The translations under genes and the position numbers were made by a program. From Pseudomonas brassicacearum (lineage in GTDB: Bacteria; Pseudomonadota; Gammaproteobacteria; Pseudomonadales; Pseudomonadaceae), in assembly GCF_000585995.1 (NCBI RefSeq), contig NZ_CP007410.1:3189430-3253429 (forward strand): a DNA stretch of 64,000 nucleotides, in the 5' to 3' direction. Under the pieces are notes generated by a model that was given only the letters and a program-made list of their open reading frames with translations, did no database searches and was not told where the DNA came from. Positions 27,891 to 37,708 of this stretch are shown one piece after another. The stretch's first letter is position 1, and every line of letters begins with the position of its first letter.

Positions 27891-28907
27891 ATGTCGGAAA
27901 AAGACACCATCTCCATCCAGTTGGTGCGAGAGGCGCTGCTGCAAAGCTGCGTCCCTGGAGCCACCACTGAGGAGGTGCTGAGCAAGGTCGGCATCGACCC
28001 GGGGTTACTTGATGATCCCCAGGCGCGGGTGCCGGCCCATGCCTATGCGCGGCTCTGGCGTTTGCTGGCGCGGCGTCTTGACGACGAGTTTTTTGGCATG
28101 GACCCGCGCCGGCTCAAGTCCGGCAGCCTGGCGTTTCTCTGCCAGTGCGCCATGGCCCAGCCCACGCTGGCCGCGGGGTTGACGGCGGGGTTGGGGTTTC
28201 TGTCGCTGATGCTCGAACACCTGCCGGCCCAATGGGTGCGCCAGCAGAGCCTGGCGGAAATCGTCCTGTTGGAAGACCATCAGGATCCGCGTCGGGCCTT
28301 CACTTATTTCACCTATTGGATGATCGTCCATGGCGTAGCCTGCTGGCTGGCCGGGCGACGCATTCCCATTCTTGCCGTTGAGTTACGCTGCCCGGCGCCG
28401 GATTTCTGCGACGACTATCGAGTGATGTTTTCCCAGAACCTGCGCTTCGACCGGCCTCGGACTCGGATGATCTTCGCCGCCGAATGCCTGGACCTGCCCA
28501 TCAGACGCAGCGCCGAGGAACTCAAGCGCTTCCTGGCCCAGGCGCCGGCCAACATCCTGGTCAAATACCGCGACCCGCAAAGCCTCGCCAGCCGCATCAG
28601 GCACGACTTGCGCCAGCTGCCGGCCGAGCAGTGGCCGGAAACCGAGGCCCTGGCCCAGCAGCTGTGTGTGTCCGCTTCCACCCTGCGCCGGCGTCTGGCG
28701 GAGGAGGGCCAGACCTATCAAGGCCTCAAGGACAACGTGCGCAAAGAACTGGCGATCACCTGGCTCGCCGAGCCCTCCATCAGCTTCGCCGAGATTGCCT
28801 CGCGCCTGGGCTTCGCCGATGCCAGCTCCTTCTACAAGGCGTTTCGCAAATGGTCCGGGTCCAACCCGGGGCATTACCGCAGCCTGATTCTCAACGATTC
28901 CGCCTGA
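27891..28907 (+). CDS. AraC-family regulator with Arabinose_bd-type N-terminal domain
   Basis: 338 residues. The N-terminal about 200 residues match the arabinose-binding-like domain of OruR/MmsR-type regulators. The C-terminus has the AraC HTH ('LAQQLCVSASTLRRRLAEEG', 'ISFAEIASRLGFADASSFYK', then AFRKWSGSNPGHYR). ATG 27891 is used; a GTG at 27876 overlapping the pssA stop (GTGA) is also possible. Regulators of this class often control catabolic operons, and the fadDx-type operon 4 kb downstream is a candidate target (inference). Confidence 0.85.
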   Translation: MSEKDTISIQLVREALLQSCVPGATTEEVLSKVGIDPGLLDDPQARVPAHAYARLWRLLARRLDDEFFGMDPRRLKSGSLAFLCQCAMAQPTLAAGLTAGLGFLSLMLEHLPAQWVRQQSLAEIVLLEDHQDPRRAFTYFTYWMIVHGVACWLAGRRIPILAVELRCPAPDFCDDYRVMFSQNLRFDRPRTRMIFAAECLDLPIRRSAEELKRFLAQAPANILVKYRDPQSLASRIRHDLRQLPAEQWPETEALAQQLCVSASTLRRRLAEEGQTYQGLKDNVRKELAITWLAEPSISFAEIASRLGFADASSFYKAFRKWSGSNPGHYRSLILNDSA

Positions 28908-29057
28908 ACCCCTTCCATCGCTGTCATCGCTCACTCATAAAACCGTCATGTTTTTTTGATATATGCCTCTGTGGATACAAGAAAGCCATCCAACAGAGTG
29001 ATTTATGCAAGTGACCTATTACGCAGTTGAGGAAGGCACGCCGGCACGGAGCGGGGC

Positions 29058-30029
29058 ATGAAAATACTGGTGACCGGCGTCGCCGGGTTTATCGGGTTCC
29101 ATGCCGCCAAACGCTTGTGCAGCGATGGCCATCAGGTCATTGGCCTCGACAACCTCAACAGCTACTACAGCGTCGAGCTGAAACAGGCTCGACTTGCACA
29201 ACTCCAGGCATACGGTAACTTCCAGTTCCTGCGCCTGGATGTGACAGACAAACCAGCCCTGCTGGATCTGTTTGCCCAACAGTCATTCGAGCACGTCGTC
29301 CACCTGGCCGCCCAAGCGGGGGTGCGCTATTCCATCGACAATCCGGACACCTATGCGCAAAGCAACCTGGTGGGATTCCTCAACGTGCTGGAAGCCTGTC
29401 GTGCCCATCGACCGGCGCACTTGATTTACGCGTCCAGCAGTTCGGTGTACGGACTGAACGAGCACTTGCCCTATGCCACCACCGACGCGGTCGATCGTCC
29501 GGTGTCGTTCTATGCCGCGACCAAACGCGCCAATGAACTGATGGCCCACGCCTATGCCCATCTCTACGGCATTCCCACGACCGGCCTGCGCTTTTTTACC
29601 GTGTATGGACCATGGGGCCGCCCTGACATGGCGCTGTTCAAGTTCACTGACGCCATCATCAAAGGCCAACCCATCGACGTGTACAACGACGGCGAGATGT
29701 CCCGTGACTTCACCTATATCGACGACATCGTCGAGGGCTTGGTGCGCTTGATACCGCGGCCGCCTGCCGAGGAAGGCGGCGCACGAAACAAGGTCTACAA
29801 CATCGGCTTTGGCGCGCCGGTGAAGCTTGTGCAATTCATCGAATGCCTCGAAGAGGCCATAGGCATCCGCGCGATAAAAAACTTCATGCCGCTGCAGTCA
29901 GGCGAGGTCGTCAATACCTGGGCCGACACCCGCGAACTGGCGGACTTCGTGGGTTTTCGTCCGCAGACCCCGGTCCCCGTGGGAGTCCAGTCATTTGTCG
30001 ACTGGTACCGCAGCTATTACGGCGTTTAG
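29058..30029 (+). CDS. UDP-glucuronate 4-epimerase-like NAD-dependent epimerase
   Basis: 323 residues, extended SDR: NAD motif 'TGVAGFIGFHAAKR', catalytic YAATK (about residue 155), 'TTGLRFFTVYGPWGRPDMAL' and 'SRDFTYIDDIVEGLVR'. These are characteristic of UDP-GlcA/UDP-GalA 4-epimerases (CapI/LpsL type). It would convert UDP-glucuronate, made by the Ugd at 42.5 kb, to UDP-galacturonate. It is the first of four same-strand genes for a lipid-linked sugar transfer route, with a 28-bp gap to the GT2 gene. Confidence 0.85.
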   Translation: MKILVTGVAGFIGFHAAKRLCSDGHQVIGLDNLNSYYSVELKQARLAQLQAYGNFQFLRLDVTDKPALLDLFAQQSFEHVVHLAAQAGVRYSIDNPDTYAQSNLVGFLNVLEACRAHRPAHLIYASSSSVYGLNEHLPYATTDAVDRPVSFYAATKRANELMAHAYAHLYGIPTTGLRFFTVYGPWGRPDMALFKFTDAIIKGQPIDVYNDGEMSRDFTYIDDIVEGLVRLIPRPPAEEGGARNKVYNIGFGAPVKLVQFIECLEEAIGIRAIKNFMPLQSGEVVNTWADTRELADFVGFRPQTPVPVGVQSFVDWYRSYYGV

Positions 30030-30057
30030 CCCCCCTGAGCTTTTATACGGAAACCTC

Positions 30058-30801
30058 ATGCACGAAAGCCCTTATGTGTCGGTCCTGATTCCGGCAAAAA
30101 ACGAAGCCGGCAACCTCATTCCATTGTTGGAGGAAGTGCGTGCAGCGTTGGCCAATGAAACATTTGAAGTGATTGTGGTCGACGATGGCAGCACCGATGC
30201 CACCGCCGCTGAATTACGCACACTGCAAGGTGATGGCTATCGTCAATTGCGCGTGCTCAGTCATGCCCGCTCCCTCGGGCAGAGCACCTCGATTTATCAG
30301 GCGGCCCAGGTGGCGCGCGGGCACTGGTTGGCAACGCTCGATGGTGATGGGCAGAACGATCCCGCGGATTTGCCGAAGATGTTGGACTTGGTACGGGGTT
30401 CAGAGGGTAAGCCCGGGGGGGTAAAACTGGTCGCAGGCCACCGGGTGAATCGCCGGGATACGGCCAGCAAGCGCTGGGCTTCGCGATTTGCGAACAGGCT
30501 GCGCGCCCGTTTGCTCAAAGACCAGACGCCCGATACCGGGTGCGGTATCAAATTGATCGAGCGCCAGGCCTTTCTGCGCCTGCCATATTTCGATCACATG
30601 CATCGCTACATTCCTGCGCTGATCCGCCGCCATAACGGCCGAATGTTGATTCAACCGGTGAACCACCGTGAACGCGGAGCAGGGGTGTCCAATTACGGCA
30701 ACCTGGATCGGGCACTGGTGGGCATTGTCGATCTGTTCGGGGTGTGGTGGCTGATCAAACGCACCCGCCTGGAATTCAACGCACAAGAAACCGAGGTCTG
30801 A
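30058..30801 (+). CDS. GT2 polyprenyl-phosphate glycosyltransferase (ArnC/RgtE-like)
   Basis: 247 residues. The GT-A fold shows 'VSVLIPAKNEAGNLIPLLEE', the VVDDGSTD box and a DGDGQND metal site, as in enzymes that load a sugar onto undecaprenyl or dodecaprenyl phosphate. It lacks the two C-terminal membrane helices of ArnC, so it is shorter and closer in shape to DPM1/RgtE-type enzymes. With an upstream uronate epimerase, the donor may be UDP-GalA (inference). It ends 1 nt before the next gene. Confidence 0.84.
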   Translation: MHESPYVSVLIPAKNEAGNLIPLLEEVRAALANETFEVIVVDDGSTDATAAELRTLQGDGYRQLRVLSHARSLGQSTSIYQAAQVARGHWLATLDGDGQNDPADLPKMLDLVRGSEGKPGGVKLVAGHRVNRRDTASKRWASRFANRLRARLLKDQTPDTGCGIKLIERQAFLRLPYFDHMHRYIPALIRRHNGRMLIQPVNHRERGAGVSNYGNLDRALVGIVDLFGVWWLIKRTRLEFNAQETEV

Positions 30802-30802
30802 G

Positions 30803-31096
30803 ATGGGCAGAGAATCTGTGTGGCTGGCCGTTGGTTTCGCCGGCCAGTTTGCCTTTACCGGACGATTTGTCCTGCAATGGCTCTACAGCGAATACAAGAA
30901 GCGCAGCGTGATCCCCGTCGGGTTCTGGTACCTGAGTATCGTTGGTAGCGCGCTGTTGCTGGCCTACGCCATCTACCGTGAAGACCCGGTTTTCATTGTC
31001 GGCCAGTCCTTCGGTTTCATTGTGTACCTGCGTAATTTGCAGTTGATCGCCAAGCATCACGAGCAGCAAAGCCGCGAACAGGCGGAAAAGGGCTGA
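30803..31096 (+). CDS. LAB_N-domain small membrane protein
   Basis: 97 residues with about three membrane helices. 'FAGQFAFTGRFVLQWLYSEY' and 'VIPVGFWYLSIVGSALLLAY' are typical of the lipid-A-disaccharide-synthase N-terminal (LAB_N) family. Stand-alone members sit beside ArnC/ArnT-like genes; their biochemical role (lipid carrier handling or flipping has been proposed) is not established. It is tightly spaced to both neighbours (1 nt each side). Confidence 0.85.
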   Translation: MGRESVWLAVGFAGQFAFTGRFVLQWLYSEYKKRSVIPVGFWYLSIVGSALLLAYAIYREDPVFIVGQSFGFIVYLRNLQLIAKHHEQQSREQAEKG

Positions 31097-31097
31097 A

Positions 31098-32621
31098 ATG
31101 GTGCGAATACGACTGTCCTCCTCGCGTTTGGAGCTGCTGGCTTTTGTGTTGTTGACGTTAGTCATGGTGGGCGCCGGTCTCGGTTGGCGCCAACCGATGA
31201 ATGTCGATGAAGAGCGTTTCCTCGGCGTGGCCTTGGAAATGCTGCAGAACGGTTCGTGGTTCATTCCCCATCGCGCCGGTGAGATCTACGCCGACAAGCC
31301 GCCCCTGTTTCTGTGGGCGGTGGCGCTGTTCGTGCAACTGACCCACTTACCGAAAGTTGCCCTGTATTTGCCTGCGCTGCTGGCAAGCGCCGTGACCACG
31401 GCCTGCCTGTATGACCTGGGCCGTCGCTTGTGGGGACGGCGTGTCGGTGTCATTGCGGTGCTGTTATTCCTGGCGACCTACCAGACCTACAGCATCCTGC
31501 GGACCGGGCAGATCGATGGCTTCCTCGCACTCTGGACCATCCTGGGGATCTATGGCTTGTGCCGGCATCTATTGCTCGGCCCGGCCTGGCGCTGGTACTA
31601 CCTGGCCTGCGCGGCGATGGGGTTTGGCATTATCAGCAAAGGCGTGGGGTTTCTGCCGGTGTTGATGCTGATTCCCTACGCCTATGCCGTGCGCAACGGT
31701 TGGAAAGGGGTGGTGCCGATGCCTGGCAAGGCAGGGCATTGGTGGCTGGGGCTGGCCGTGGCGCTGGCAGCCATTGCGTCATGGCTAGGGCCTTTGCTGT
31801 TGATCGTGTGGCAGGGCAGTCCCGACAGCTTGGCGTACGCCCAGGAAATCCTGCTGAAGCAGACCGCTGGGCGTTACGCCAATGCCTGGGAGCACCGCGA
31901 ACCTTTCTGGTATTTCTTCGTCCAGGTGATTCCCAAGTACTGGTTGCCGATTGTTTTCATGCTGCCCTGGCTGGTGCCAGCCTGGCGCAAGCAGTTGCTC
32001 AAGCACGACGGTCGAGTGTTGGTGCTGCTCGGTTGGGTGGCGCTGGTGCTGCTGTTCTTCAGCTTGAGCAGCGGCAAACGCAAGCTGTATATCTTTCCTG
32101 CGTTGCCGGCCTTGGTTCTGCTGGTGGCGCCGCTGGTTCCGTGGTTGCTGCGCCGTTGGTTCAGCCAACGTCCGAGGGGCAGGACGGTATTCGCCGTATT
32201 GACGGCGGTTTGGTTGTGCGCTTGGTTGGTTCGCGGCTTCGTCGAGCCCCATAAGGAAGGCATCAACCCCCATGAAACCCTCATGGGCGATGTAGCGCGG
32301 CTGACGGGCAATGCTGAGTTGGTACTGGTGGGGTGGCGTGAAGGGCATTGGTTGTTCGCCCGGCAACCCATCGTGCACTTTGGGTTTCATAGCCGCCACT
32401 CGCTGGAACAATCCGCTGTCTGGCTTCGCAGTCATCCGCAGGCCTATGCCTTGGTGCCTGCCCGGGACCTGGCGCGCTGCTACGACCCGCAAAAGGCTCG
32501 CAGTGTTGGCAATACCTCAAGGGCCGAGTGGTTCCTGGTGGGGGCTGATGCGGATAACCGGGATTGCCAGTCGCCGGCGCCAGAGAAAGTTTATTCATTC
32601 ACTTGGGCGCATCCTTTGTAG
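31098..32621 (+). CDS. GT39/ArnT-family membrane glycosyltransferase
   Basis: 507 residues with about 11-12 membrane helices. The first periplasmic loop holds the conserved acidic pair 'MNVDEERFLGVALEM', followed by DKPPLFLW, both typical of ArnT/PMT-fold transferases that use polyprenyl-phosphate sugars. A C-terminal periplasmic domain of about 120 residues follows. ArnT moves L-Ara4N to lipid A, while Rgt enzymes move GalA to core or lipid A. No Ara4N synthesis genes (arnA/arnB) are nearby, so GalA is the better guess. Confidence 0.82.
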   Translation: MVRIRLSSSRLELLAFVLLTLVMVGAGLGWRQPMNVDEERFLGVALEMLQNGSWFIPHRAGEIYADKPPLFLWAVALFVQLTHLPKVALYLPALLASAVTTACLYDLGRRLWGRRVGVIAVLLFLATYQTYSILRTGQIDGFLALWTILGIYGLCRHLLLGPAWRWYYLACAAMGFGIISKGVGFLPVLMLIPYAYAVRNGWKGVVPMPGKAGHWWLGLAVALAAIASWLGPLLLIVWQGSPDSLAYAQEILLKQTAGRYANAWEHREPFWYFFVQVIPKYWLPIVFMLPWLVPAWRKQLLKHDGRVLVLLGWVALVLLFFSLSSGKRKLYIFPALPALVLLVAPLVPWLLRRWFSQRPRGRTVFAVLTAVWLCAWLVRGFVEPHKEGINPHETLMGDVARLTGNAELVLVGWREGHWLFARQPIVHFGFHSRHSLEQSAVWLRSHPQAYALVPARDLARCYDPQKARSVGNTSRAEWFLVGADADNRDCQSPAPEKVYSFTWAHPL

Positions 32622-32632
32622 TGGTTGCCCCC

Positions 32633-32763
32633 TGTGGCGAGGGAGCTTGCTCCCGCTGGGCTGCGCAGCAGCCCCAAAGCAGTCAACTCAATTTTCCTGA
32701 CACACCGGGTTGTCAGGTTTGGGGCCGCTTCGCGCCCCAGCGGGAGCAAGCTCCCTCGCCACA
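32633..32763. repeat. Paired REP element
   Basis: TGTGGCGAGGGAGCTTGCTCCCGC (left) mirrors GCGGGAGCAAGCTCCCTCGCCACA (right), with GCTGCGCAGCAGC and GGGGCCGCTTCGCGCCCC inner hairpins. It fills most of the 296-bp gap between the glycosyltransferase and the ligase gene. Confidence 0.88.
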
Positions 32764-32917
32764 GGGGCCCGCACAGACAACACATCCCCAGACCATTGGC
32801 CAAACCAGTCAAGCAACTTGATAGCTTTGACCATTGCCGCCGGAGCCCTTCGGCGCGAGTATTTCCCTGCTATTTACGGTTCCCCCAGCCAATAACAAAT
32901 ACAGAGGGATTCTGGTC

Positions 32918-34582
32918 ATGCGCGATTACTCCTCCGCCACGACGCAGTTCGATTACCTGCAAAGCGTCAACGCCGCACTGCACGGCTCACTCGAGGCTCT
33001 CAATGCCTGCGTCGAATGTTGCGACCGGCACGCGTTGCCGGGGCGCATAGCCCTGTTCTGGGAGGGCCGCGACGGCACGGACGCCACCTGGACCTACCGG
33101 GACTTGCAGGACAACGCCGCGCGTTTCGCCAATTTCCTGCTCGCCCAAGGCGTCGGCAAGGGCGATAAAGTGGCTGGCCTGCTGCCGCGCACCGCCGAGC
33201 TGCTGATCGTGGTGCTCGCTACCTGGCGCATCGGGGCGGTGTATCAGCCGCTGTTCACTGCGTTCGGCCCCAAGGCCATCGAGCATCGCCTCGCCAGCTC
33301 CGGCGCACGGCTGGTCGTCACCGACGGGGTTAATCGCCCCAAGCTCAACGACGTAGCTGCTTGTCCCACTGTCGTTACAGTCGGCGGCGAAAAAGGCCGG
33401 GGTATCGTTCGCGGCGACTACAGCTTCTGGGCCGAAGTGGCCAACCATTCCAGCCAGTGCGAACCGGTGATGCTCACTGGCGAAGACCCGTTCCTGCTGA
33501 TGTTCACCTCCGGTACCACGGGACCTGCCAAGGCGCTGTCGGTGCCGCTCAAGGCCATTGTCGCGTTCCAGAACTACACCCGTGATGCGGTAGACCTGCG
33601 TGCCGAAGACGCTTTCTGGAACGTCGCCGACCCGGGTTGGGCCTACGGTATCTATTTCGGCGTGACCGGGCCGTTGGCCATGGGGCATCCCATCACGTTC
33701 TACGATGGCCCGTTCACCCTGGAAAGCACCTGCCGGATCATCAATAAATACGGCATCACCAACCTCACGGGCTCGCCCACGGCCTATCGCCTGTTGATTG
33801 CCGGGGGCGAGCAGTTCGCCCGGTCGATCCAGGGCAAGCTGCGCATCGTCAGCAGCGCCGGCGAGCCGCTGAACCCGGAGGTGATCCGCTGGTTTGCCGA
33901 CAACCTGAACGTGGTGATCCACGATCATTACGGCCAGACCGAACTGGGCATGGTGCTGTGCAACCACCACGGGCTGGAACATCCGGTGCACCTGGGCGCG
34001 GCCGGTTTCGCTTCGCCGGGCCACCGGATCGTGGTGTTGGATGAAAACCATCAGGAACTGGGCGTGGGCCAGCCCGGTATCCTGGCGGTGGATCGCAGCC
34101 AGTCGCCCATGTGTTGGTTTGCCGGATACGAAGGCGGGCCGACCAAGGCTTTTGTCGGTGACTATTACTTGAGCGGCGACACCGTGGAGCTGAACCCGGA
34201 CGGCAGTATCAGCTTCGTGGGGCGCAGCGACGACGTGATCACCACCTCCGGCTACCGCGTCGGCCCGTTCGACGTCGAAAGCGCCCTGATCGAACACCCG
34301 GCCGTGGTCGAGGCTGCGGTGATCGGCAAACCCGATCCGGAGCGCACCGAGCTGGTGAAGGCCTTCGTAGTGCTCAGCGGCCAATACCGCGCCGCGCCGG
34401 AACTGGCCGAAGAGCTGCGCCAGCACGTGCGCAAACGCCTGGCGGCCCATGCATACCCCCGTGAAATCGAATTTGTCAGCGACTTGCCGAAAACCCCAAG
34501 CGGCAAATTGCAGCGCTTTATCTTGCGCAACCAGGAAATCGCCAAGGCTCAAGAGGCCGCGGCGCAGAACGTTTCAGCTTGA
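32918..34582 (+). CDS. fadDx: Acyl-CoA synthetase (AMP-forming), FadDx-like
   Basis: 554 residues, ANL superfamily: P-loop '[13 protein letters not shown]', 'HYGQTELGM', the '[20 protein letters not shown]' hinge and the C-terminal catalytic Lys in '[11 protein letters not shown]'. It activates a short- or medium-chain acid to its CoA ester. ATG 32918 has AGAGGGA upstream. It heads a five-gene operon whose order matches the fadDx-fadB2x-fadAx-(acyl-CoA dehydrogenase)-fadB1x locus of P. putida, which is linked to isoleucine and short-chain acid use; the symbol is by this synteny. Confidence 0.85.
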   Translation: MRDYSSATTQFDYLQSVNAALHGSLEALNACVECCDRHALPGRIALFWEGRDGTDATWTYRDLQDNAARFANFLLAQGVGKGDKVAGLLPRTAELLIVVLATWRIGAVYQPLFTAFGPKAIEHRLASSGARLVVTDGVNRPKLNDVAACPTVVTVGGEKGRGIVRGDYSFWAEVANHSSQCEPVMLTGEDPFLLMFTSGTTGPAKALSVPLKAIVAFQNYTRDAVDLRAEDAFWNVADPGWAYGIYFGVTGPLAMGHPITFYDGPFTLESTCRIINKYGITNLTGSPTAYRLLIAGGEQFARSIQGKLRIVSSAGEPLNPEVIRWFADNLNVVIHDHYGQTELGMVLCNHHGLEHPVHLGAAGFASPGHRIVVLDENHQELGVGQPGILAVDRSQSPMCWFAGYEGGPTKAFVGDYYLSGDTVELNPDGSISFVGRSDDVITTSGYRVGPFDVESALIEHPAVVEAAVIGKPDPERTELVKAFVVLSGQYRAAPELAEELRQHVRKRLAAHAYPREIEFVSDLPKTPSGKLQRFILRNQEIAKAQEAAAQNVSA

Positions 34583-34595
34583 ACCCAAGGAAACC

Positions 34596-35360
34596 ATGAT
34601 GCAGATCGACAATAAGATTTTCCTCGTCAGCGGCGGCGCGTCCGGCCTCGGCGCGGCGACCGGCGAGATGCTGGTCAAGGCTGGCGCCAAGGTGATGCTG
34701 GTGGACCTCAATGCCGAAGCCGTGGCCGCCCAGGCGCAGAAGCTCGGTTGCCACAGTGTCGTGGCCGACATCAGCAACGAGGCCGCGGCTGAGGCGGCGG
34801 TCAAGGCCACGGTCACGGCCTTCGGTGGCCTCAATGGCCTGGTGAACTGCGCGGGCATCGTGCGCGGCGAGAAAATCCTCGGCAAGAACGGCCCGCATGC
34901 CTTGGCCAGTTTCAGCCAGGTGATCAACGTCAACCTGATCGGCAGCTTCAACCTGTTGCGTCTGGCAGCGGCAGCCATTGCCGAAACCGAGGCCAATGCC
35001 GACGGCGAGCGTGGCGTGATTATCAACACCGCGTCCGTGGCGGCCTTTGACGGCCAGATCGGCCAGGCGGCCTATGCGGCTTCCAAGGGCGCTATCGCCA
35101 GCCTGACCCTGCCGGCCGCCCGGGAGTTGGCACGCTTTGGCATCCGAGTGATGACCATCGCCCCGGGCATTTTCGAGACCCCGATGATGGCAGGCATGAC
35201 ACCCGAGGTACGCGACTCCCTGGCCGCCGGGGTGCCGTTTCCGCCGCGCCTTGGGAAACCCGCCGAGTACGCGGCGCTGGTCAGGCATATCATTGAAAAC
35301 AGCATGCTCAACGGCGAGGTGATCCGTCTTGACGGTGCCTTGCGCATGGCGGCCAAGTAG
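34596..35360 (+). CDS. fadB2x: Type II 3-hydroxyacyl-CoA dehydrogenase (SDR family)
   Basis: 254 residues, classical SDR with [10 protein letters not shown] (cofactor), '[10 protein letters not shown]', the Ser of '[11 protein letters not shown]' and YAASK. The insert after the NCAG motif and the ending '[16 protein letters not shown]' match human HSD10-like 3-hydroxyacyl-CoA dehydrogenases such as those in isoleucine breakdown. AAGGA precedes the ATG-ATG start. It lies 13 nt after the ligase. Confidence 0.86.
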   Translation: MMQIDNKIFLVSGGASGLGAATGEMLVKAGAKVMLVDLNAEAVAAQAQKLGCHSVVADISNEAAAEAAVKATVTAFGGLNGLVNCAGIVRGEKILGKNGPHALASFSQVINVNLIGSFNLLRLAAAAIAETEANADGERGVIINTASVAAFDGQIGQAAYAASKGAIASLTLPAARELARFGIRVMTIAPGIFETPMMAGMTPEVRDSLAAGVPFPPRLGKPAEYAALVRHIIENSMLNGEVIRLDGALRMAAK

Positions 35361-35370
35361 GAGAATAGTC

Positions 35371-36558
35371 ATGTCCAACGATCCGATTGTCATTGTCAGC
35401 GCCGTCCGCACCCCCATGGGCGGTTTCCAGGGTGAACTGAAAAGCCTCAGCGCCCCCCAACTGGGAGCGGCCGCCATCAAGGCCGCCGTGGAGCGAGCCG
35501 GCATTGCGCCCACTGCGGTTGAAGAAGTGCTGTTTGGTTGCGTGCTCGCGGCTGGCCTGGGCCAGGCCCCGGCCCGGCAGGCGGCGCTGGGGGCCGGGCT
35601 CGACAAGTCGGCCCGTTGCACCACGCTCAACAAGATGTGCGGTTCGGGCATGGAAGCGGCGATTCTCGCCCATGACATGCTCATCGCCGGCAGTGCCGAG
35701 GTGGTGGTGGCCGGCGGCATGGAAAGCATGTCCAACGCCCCGTATCTGCTCGATCGCGCCCGTAGCGGCTACCGCATGGGCCACGGCAAGGTGCTGGATC
35801 ACATGTTCTTAGACGGCCTCGAAGACGCCTACGACAAGGGCCGCCTGATGGGCACCTTCGCCGAGGATTGCGCCGAAGCCAACGGTTTGAGCCGTGAAGC
35901 CCAGGATGCCTTTGCCATTGCCTCCACCACCCGCGCCCAACAAGCGATCAAGGACGGCAGTTTCGAGGCCGAGATCGTGCCGCTGACGGTGACCGTCGGC
36001 AAAGAGCAGGTACTGATCAGCCACGACGAACAGCCGCCGAAAGCCAAGCTGGATAAGATCAAGTCGCTCAAGCCGGCATTCCGTGAGGGCGGCACAGTAA
36101 CAGCGGCCAACGCCAGTTCCATCTCCGATGGCGCAGCGGCCCTGGTGCTGATGCGCCAGAGCCAGGCGCTGCAGCGGGGCTTGAAGCCCTTGGCGGTGAT
36201 TCATGGGCATGCGGCGTTTGCCGACACCCCAAGCCTGTTTCCGACGGCGCCGATTGGCGCGGTGAAAAAACTGCTGCACAAAACCGGTTGGTCGCTGGAT
36301 GAAGTCGATCTGTTCGAAGTCAACGAAGCCTTTGCCGTGGTGGGATTGGTCGCCATGCACCAATTGGACATCCCCCATGAAAAGGTCAATGTTCACGGTG
36401 GCGCTTGCGCCCTGGGCCACCCAATCGGCGCATCCGGCGCACGGATCCTGGTGACGCTGCTCTCGGCCCTGCGCCAGAAAGGCCTCAAGCGCGGCGTCGC
36501 GGCAATTTGCATCGGCGGCGGCGAAGCCACGGCCATGGCCGTCGAATGCCTGTATTAA
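35371..36558 (+). CDS. fadAx: Acetyl-CoA C-acyltransferase (thiolase)
   Basis: 395 residues. The catalytic Cys in 'LNKMCGSGMEA' (about 89), 'VNEAFAVVGL', His in 'ALGHPIGASGARI' and the second Cys in 'AICIGGGEATA' are all present. It performs the last beta-oxidation step, releasing acetyl-CoA. It starts 10 nt after the dehydrogenase with GGAG upstream. Confidence 0.9.
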   Translation: MSNDPIVIVSAVRTPMGGFQGELKSLSAPQLGAAAIKAAVERAGIAPTAVEEVLFGCVLAAGLGQAPARQAALGAGLDKSARCTTLNKMCGSGMEAAILAHDMLIAGSAEVVVAGGMESMSNAPYLLDRARSGYRMGHGKVLDHMFLDGLEDAYDKGRLMGTFAEDCAEANGLSREAQDAFAIASTTRAQQAIKDGSFEAEIVPLTVTVGKEQVLISHDEQPPKAKLDKIKSLKPAFREGGTVTAANASSISDGAAALVLMRQSQALQRGLKPLAVIHGHAAFADTPSLFPTAPIGAVKKLLHKTGWSLDEVDLFEVNEAFAVVGLVAMHQLDIPHEKVNVHGGACALGHPIGASGARILVTLLSALRQKGLKRGVAAICIGGGEATAMAVECLY

Positions 36559-36567
36559 GGAATCAAC

Positions 36568-37695
36568 ATGCTTCCGACTGAAGAACAGACGCAAATCCGC
36601 GACATGGCCCGAGACTTCGCCCAGGAACGCTTGAAACCGTTCGCCGCCGAGTGGGACCGTGAGCACCGCTTCCCGAAAGAAGCCATCGGCGAGATGGCCG
36701 AGCTGGGGTTCTTCGGCATGCTCGTGCCGGAGCAGTGGGGCGGCTGCGACACCGGTTACCTGGCCTATGCCATGACCCTGGAAGAAATCGCCGCTGGCGA
36801 CGGAGCGTGCTCGACGATCATGAGCGTGCACAATTCGGTGGGCTGCGTGCCGATCCTCAAGTATGGCAACGACGAGCAGAAAGAGCGTTTCCTCAAGCCG
36901 CTGGCCAGCGGCGCGATGCTCGGCGCCTTTGCCTTGACCGAGCCCCAGGCCGGTTCCGATGCCAGCGGCCTGAAGACCCGCGCCAAGCTGAATGGCGATC
37001 ACTACGTGCTCAACGGCTGCAAACAGTTCATCACATCGGGGCAGAACGCCGGCGTGGTGATCGTGTTCGCGGTAACCGATCCGAGCGCCGGAAAACGTGG
37101 CATCAGTGCGTTCATCGTGCCGACCGATTCGCCGGGTTATACCGTGGCGCGGGTTGAAGACAAGCTCGGCCAGCACGCCTCCGACACCTGCCAGATTCTC
37201 TTCGAGGATGTGAAGGTGCCGGTGGGCAATCGCCTGGGGGAGGAGGGTGAGGGCTACAGGATCGCCCTGGCCAACCTGGAAGGCGGGCGGGTCGGCATCG
37301 CGGCGCAGTCGGTGGGCATGGCCCGCGCTGCGTTCGAGGCTGCCCGCGACTATGCCCGGGAACGGCAGAGTTTCGGTAAACCGATCATCGAGCACCAGGC
37401 CGTGGCGTTCCGTCTGGCCGACATGGCCACCCAGATCGCGGTGGCCCGGCAAATGGTGCATTACGCCGCCGCCCTGCGGGACAGCGGTCAACCGGCGCTG
37501 GTGGAAGCGTCCATGGCCAAGCTGTTCGCCTCGGAAATGGCCGAAAAAGTCTGCTCCATGGCGTTGCAAACCCTTGGCGGTTACGGTTACCTCAACGACT
37601 TCCCGCTGGAGCGCATCTACCGCGACGTGCGGGTCTGCCAGATCTACGAAGGCACCAGCGACATTCAGCGCATGGTCATTTCGCGCAATCTTTGA
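36568..37695 (+). CDS. Acyl-CoA dehydrogenase (short/branched chain)
   Basis: 375 residues, usual size for the family. FAD-binding signature '[20 protein letters not shown]', '[20 protein letters not shown]', and the catalytic Glu in '[14 protein letters not shown]'. It oxidises an acyl-CoA to the 2-enoyl-CoA. Its position in the operon matches PP_2216 of P. putida, a short-chain enzyme; the chain length here is inference. A paralogue lies on the opposite strand at 39.3-40.4 kb. Confidence 0.9.
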   Translation: MLPTEEQTQIRDMARDFAQERLKPFAAEWDREHRFPKEAIGEMAELGFFGMLVPEQWGGCDTGYLAYAMTLEEIAAGDGACSTIMSVHNSVGCVPILKYGNDEQKERFLKPLASGAMLGAFALTEPQAGSDASGLKTRAKLNGDHYVLNGCKQFITSGQNAGVVIVFAVTDPSAGKRGISAFIVPTDSPGYTVARVEDKLGQHASDTCQILFEDVKVPVGNRLGEEGEGYRIALANLEGGRVGIAAQSVGMARAAFEAARDYARERQSFGKPIIEHQAVAFRLADMATQIAVARQMVHYAAALRDSGQPALVEASMAKLFASEMAEKVCSMALQTLGGYGYLNDFPLERIYRDVRVCQIYEGTSDIQRMVISRNL

Positions 37696-37708
37696 ACAGG
37701 AGTCCTGC

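Noticed and set aside
29058..32621. Assignment of the sugar operon as the classic arn (L-Ara4N) operon
   Set aside because: No arnA, arnB, arnD or arnE/F genes are present, and the epimerase is of the UDP-glucuronate 4-epimerase type.
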